Below are positions 61,060 through 64,000 of a stretch of 64,000 nucleotides of DNA, one piece after another. The translations under genes and the position numbers were made by a program. Below the pieces are notes generated by a model. That model worked only from the letters and a program-made list of their open reading frames with translations, was not told where the DNA came from and did no database searches. Source of the DNA: Rhyzopertha dominica (lineage: Eukaryota; Arthropoda; Insecta; Coleoptera; Bostrichidae); NCBI GenBank assembly GCA_025024175.1, contig QCXZ01000064.1:2976001-3040000 (forward strand), given 5' to 3'. Positions within the stretch are counted from its first letter, which is position 1, and every line of letters begins with the position of its first letter.

Positions 61060-62660
61060 TGTCATCTGTGGAATTTTGTATACGACTGCTTCCGAAAGAT
61101 CAAGCGGATAAGATTAGGATGGATATTCCACACTATTAGAAATGCACGTACGCCCAAACCTAATGTGACATCTGAGCAAATGAAGGCTCTTAAGGATTTG
61201 AATACAGATAAGTCCATTATAGTTACTAGAGCAGATAAAGGTCTAGCCACAGTAATTTTAGATAGAACAGATTATGAGAATAAAGTTAGAGAGTTGTTAG
61301 ATGAGGAAACATATCAAAAATTATCCCAAGATCCTACCTGAAAAATTTCCAAAATTACTAATGATCTTATAAAAAGTTCAAATCTTTCGAATGAGGAGAA
61401 GTCTCTTGTAACTGTTTCCGATTGTATGGTACCTAAATTGTATGGTTTGCCCAAAACCCATATAACCAATGTCCCGTTAAGACCCACAGTCAATGCGATC
61501 GGCAGTAGTTCTTACAAATACGCAAGATTCTGTGCTAACTATTTAAAACCTTATGTAGGAAAAACCAGTAGTTTCATCAAAAATTCTTCAGACTTTATTG
61601 ATATTATAAAAGGTTTAAGTATTTTAGAAGGCGATATTTTAGTTAGTTTTGACGTGGTTTCTTTATTTACAAAAATGCCCATCCCTGAAACGATAGATTT
61701 GTTTATGGAAAATTTTGAACACGTTTTCAGTTTAAGCCAAAATGTTGGTGTAGGTACGTAGATGACACTTTTGTTATTTGGCCCCATGATATAGAAGAGT
61801 TGGGTAGGTCTCTAAATCATTTGAACAGTAAAATCCCAACATAAAAATTACTATGGAATTAGAAAGCAATGGTAGTTTACCTTTTTTTGGATGTCCAAAT
61901 TTACAGAACAAACACTGGGCAGTTAGGACACAAAGTTTACAGAAAACCAACACACACAGACAGATATTTACATGCCACATCTCACCACCCTCCCTCTCAA
62001 AATAATAGTCTTATAAGGACGCTATTTGTTAGAGCACAAAGGATATCAGACGAAAGTTCTTTACAAAAAGAGATATCTCATCTTAAATCAGCGCTAGTGA
62101 GAAATGGTTATAGTAATAAGAATATTTGGTCAGTTTTTAATAAAAGTGCTCATCCAAATCAAGCAAATTCTCAGCCAGGACAAAGTAAGTTGAAGTTGAG
62201 TTTGCCTTATGTACAAGGCCTTTCGGAAAAATTAAAGAGGATGCTTAGAAAAAACGATATTTTAGTTGTTGATAGTACATATAATAATTTAGATAAAATT
62301 TTAAATTCTACTAAAGACAAAGTACATTTAGAGAGCGAAGGTGTACAAAATTACTTGTTCTTGCGGCAAGTATTACGTAGGTCAAAATAAAAGAAAAGTA
62401 GGTACGCGTTTGAAAGAACACATACGTGCTACTAGGCTGCAACAGATAGATAAATCTTCCGCAGTTGAACACTCATATTTGACTAAACACATGATTGACT
62501 TTGATAAAACAAAGATTTTGGGGTTCTTCGTCTTTGACAAAGATTACAGGTGTAATCGAAACGTCAGACTTACATTTTTACTCAGTGCTTTCAAGAGACA
62601 GCGATCTTTCCGAAAATATATTACCTTAACATACCAAAAAAGTAAAAATATCTGACTTTA
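61060..62660 (+). mobile_element. Penelope-like retroelement, truncated, RT + GIY-YIG
   Basis: Blocks in order: IVTRADKGLATVILDR (N-terminal region), MVPKLYGLPKTH and PLRPTVNAIGSSSYKYA, GDILVSFDVVSLFTKMPIPE (RT palm A), then an internal deletion that brings PKCWCRYVDDTFVIWP (catalytic YVDD) directly after. Next LPFLDVQIYR, HKVYRKPTHTDRYLHA, and after a frameshift VYKITCSCGKYYVGQNKRK with GTRLKEHIRAT, the GIY-YIG endonuclease of Penelope-like elements. A stop at 61339-61341 (TGA) and the missing RT core make it inactive. The 5' part is truncated. The endonuclease nicks target DNA, priming insertion. Confidence 0.92.
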
Positions 62661-64000
62661 TGCATCGCTCATCCCCTTTTTATGTCTAATTTGACTGGAC
62701 TGTTTCTTATTTTGGATAACGCGCTTTCACGCAAATGTATTAACCGACATGGACGAACCGTTTCCCCAGTCTTCGCAGTTTTTTTCCTCGACTGCTGGCT
62801 TCATTACGACAAACAAAAACGAAAATCTAGCCCACACACGTCAGCACATGCCGCCTAGCAAACATAACCTCCGCGCGCTTGAATTATGGAGCTCGCCCTT
62901 TTAAAAAGTCATTAGAATGCTATCTGTTTGCGTTTCGCTTCAGGATTTCATTCCAGCCGTTTACTTAATGAAGCAGTTTTCGAATTAACAGAGCAAACTC
63001 TCTGCCCCATAATTTATGGCGCTTTGATAAAATTGTTTACATTGTTCCCCGTCCGCGAATTATAAAACTTATCACCGCCGGGATAAGAGTCGCCCTGTTT
63101 CGAATTCAAGGCGGCACAAGGTATCCTCCAAACAGAAGAGGTGCCCGGGGGCATGCTGGAGATAAGGAAGCGTTTTGCCTTTTGGGCCGGTTTATTCGAG
63201 ATCGATTCGTGTGAAAGGGAGATTTAGTACAGCCGTGTTGTTTTATAAAGCGCAAGGAAAGTAGCATAAGTTATGTTGATCAACAATATTTCCTCAATGG
63301 AAAGTGGGTAGCATAAACACACTTCAATTCATACGTAGTCTGAACTTCATTCAATCAAAACGCTTTACTTAAGGAATAAACATTGTTAAGACAAAGACAC
63401 ATTGAAAAGGATATTTTTTCCTGATTTCAAAAATGTATGCTTCTAAGTTGAGAAAAGTGCGATAACAAACCTGAGTCTCGCAAAAAAAGGCACAAAAACC
63501 ATACTTGCTATCGCTAAGTAAAAACAGAAACTCCAGGTATCTCCATTTTCGTCGTGACTGGTGATAAATTTCATTCACTTTGTTATTTGCAATCGCAATG
63601 CCTCAGTTAACTGAACATGATCGCTTCAAAATTTTGATGATGATTGGTTATGGAGATAGAAGGTGAAGTTATTCGGAAATAGTTGCATATCTCGGAAATG
63701 AGAGCTGGCACAGAGTTGAAAAAATTCCAGAAAATGCAATTCAATTAGCTATAGACCCAAGCACAATTTCAGAAAAATCGGTCGAATAGAACCAGAAATA
63801 TGCTGCTGGTTCCATAATTGGTAGCGTCCTTGTACATGCATTGATTATGGAATTACATTGTTGTATCAAATGATACTCTGAAAGGCGAAATAGACAAGAC
63901 TCCTCTTGTTATATACAAAATCACCTCCACTACAACACTATACAAAACCATCGTATGTACTGGTACCGTCAAACACCTGTGCGGGTGAAATAATGAAATA
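62661..64000. other. GC-richer non-coding island and flank
   Basis: The segment 62690-63240 includes CACGTCAGCACATGCCGCC, GGAGCTCGCCC, CATAATTTATGGCGC and GTGCCCGGGGGCATGCTGG, richer in GC than surroundings and without a long open frame; possible conserved regulatory DNA in a neto intron. The rest is AT-rich with nothing recognised. Confidence 0.3.

Overview
The window is AT-rich eukaryotic nuclear DNA, almost certainly from an insect (arthropod at least; order not resolved). The host gene I can support is the 3' half of neto (Neuropilin and Tolloid-like), read on the minus strand in six exons spread over 45 kb (57402 down to 12590). Its exons encode the end of the second CUB domain, an LDL-receptor class A domain, a transmembrane segment and the cytoplasmic tail. 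All splice phases agree, and together they give 1080 nt, or 359 residues plus a stop. The upstream exons (signal peptide, first CUB, start of the second CUB) were not found between 57403 and 64000 and probably lie outside the window.

Layout: 1-7385 is a tandem satellite of about 25 monomers of about 294 bp, with an assembly gap at 2006-2105 and decayed monomer traces out to about 8.4 kb. A 1.2 kb dispersed element (copy A) lies at 10887-12103. The neto terminal exon follows at 12590-12800, with two more cytoplasmic exons at 16899-17326. The 25.5 kb intron from 17327 to 42850 is a transposon graveyard. It holds a TA-flanked MITE, several (ATT)n-tailed LINE fragments, a LINE with a restriction-like endonuclease, two hAT elements with 8-bp target duplications, a complete Tc1 element with 257-bp inverted repeats, a transposase-like remnant, a mariner-family element and a long fold-back element. 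The transmembrane exon is at 42851-42988. The next intron (42989-54390) carries a minus-strand LINE, a second mariner copy, a Penelope fragment and copy B of the 1.2 kb element. After the LDLa exon (54391-54515) come a minus-strand LINE, the CUB exon (57156-57402), and then a truncated Penelope-like element with reverse transcriptase and GIY-YIG domains at 61060-62660.

Neto is an auxiliary subunit of ionotropic glutamate receptors: in Drosophila it is needed to cluster receptors at the neuromuscular junction, and vertebrate Neto1/2 modulate kainate receptors. The cytoplasmic region shows two sequence-level signs of alternative isoforms: a 69-bp intron with no in-frame stop, and a stop codon overlapping the next splice donor. 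I did not find a convincing new multi-gene system. The most interesting items are the Tc1 element with three internal direct repeats per inverted repeat and a likely 61-bp intron, the hAT element containing a Penelope relic, the paired 1.2 kb elements with a short conserved ORF ending at a splice donor, and the mixed dimer/trimer higher-order structure of the satellite.
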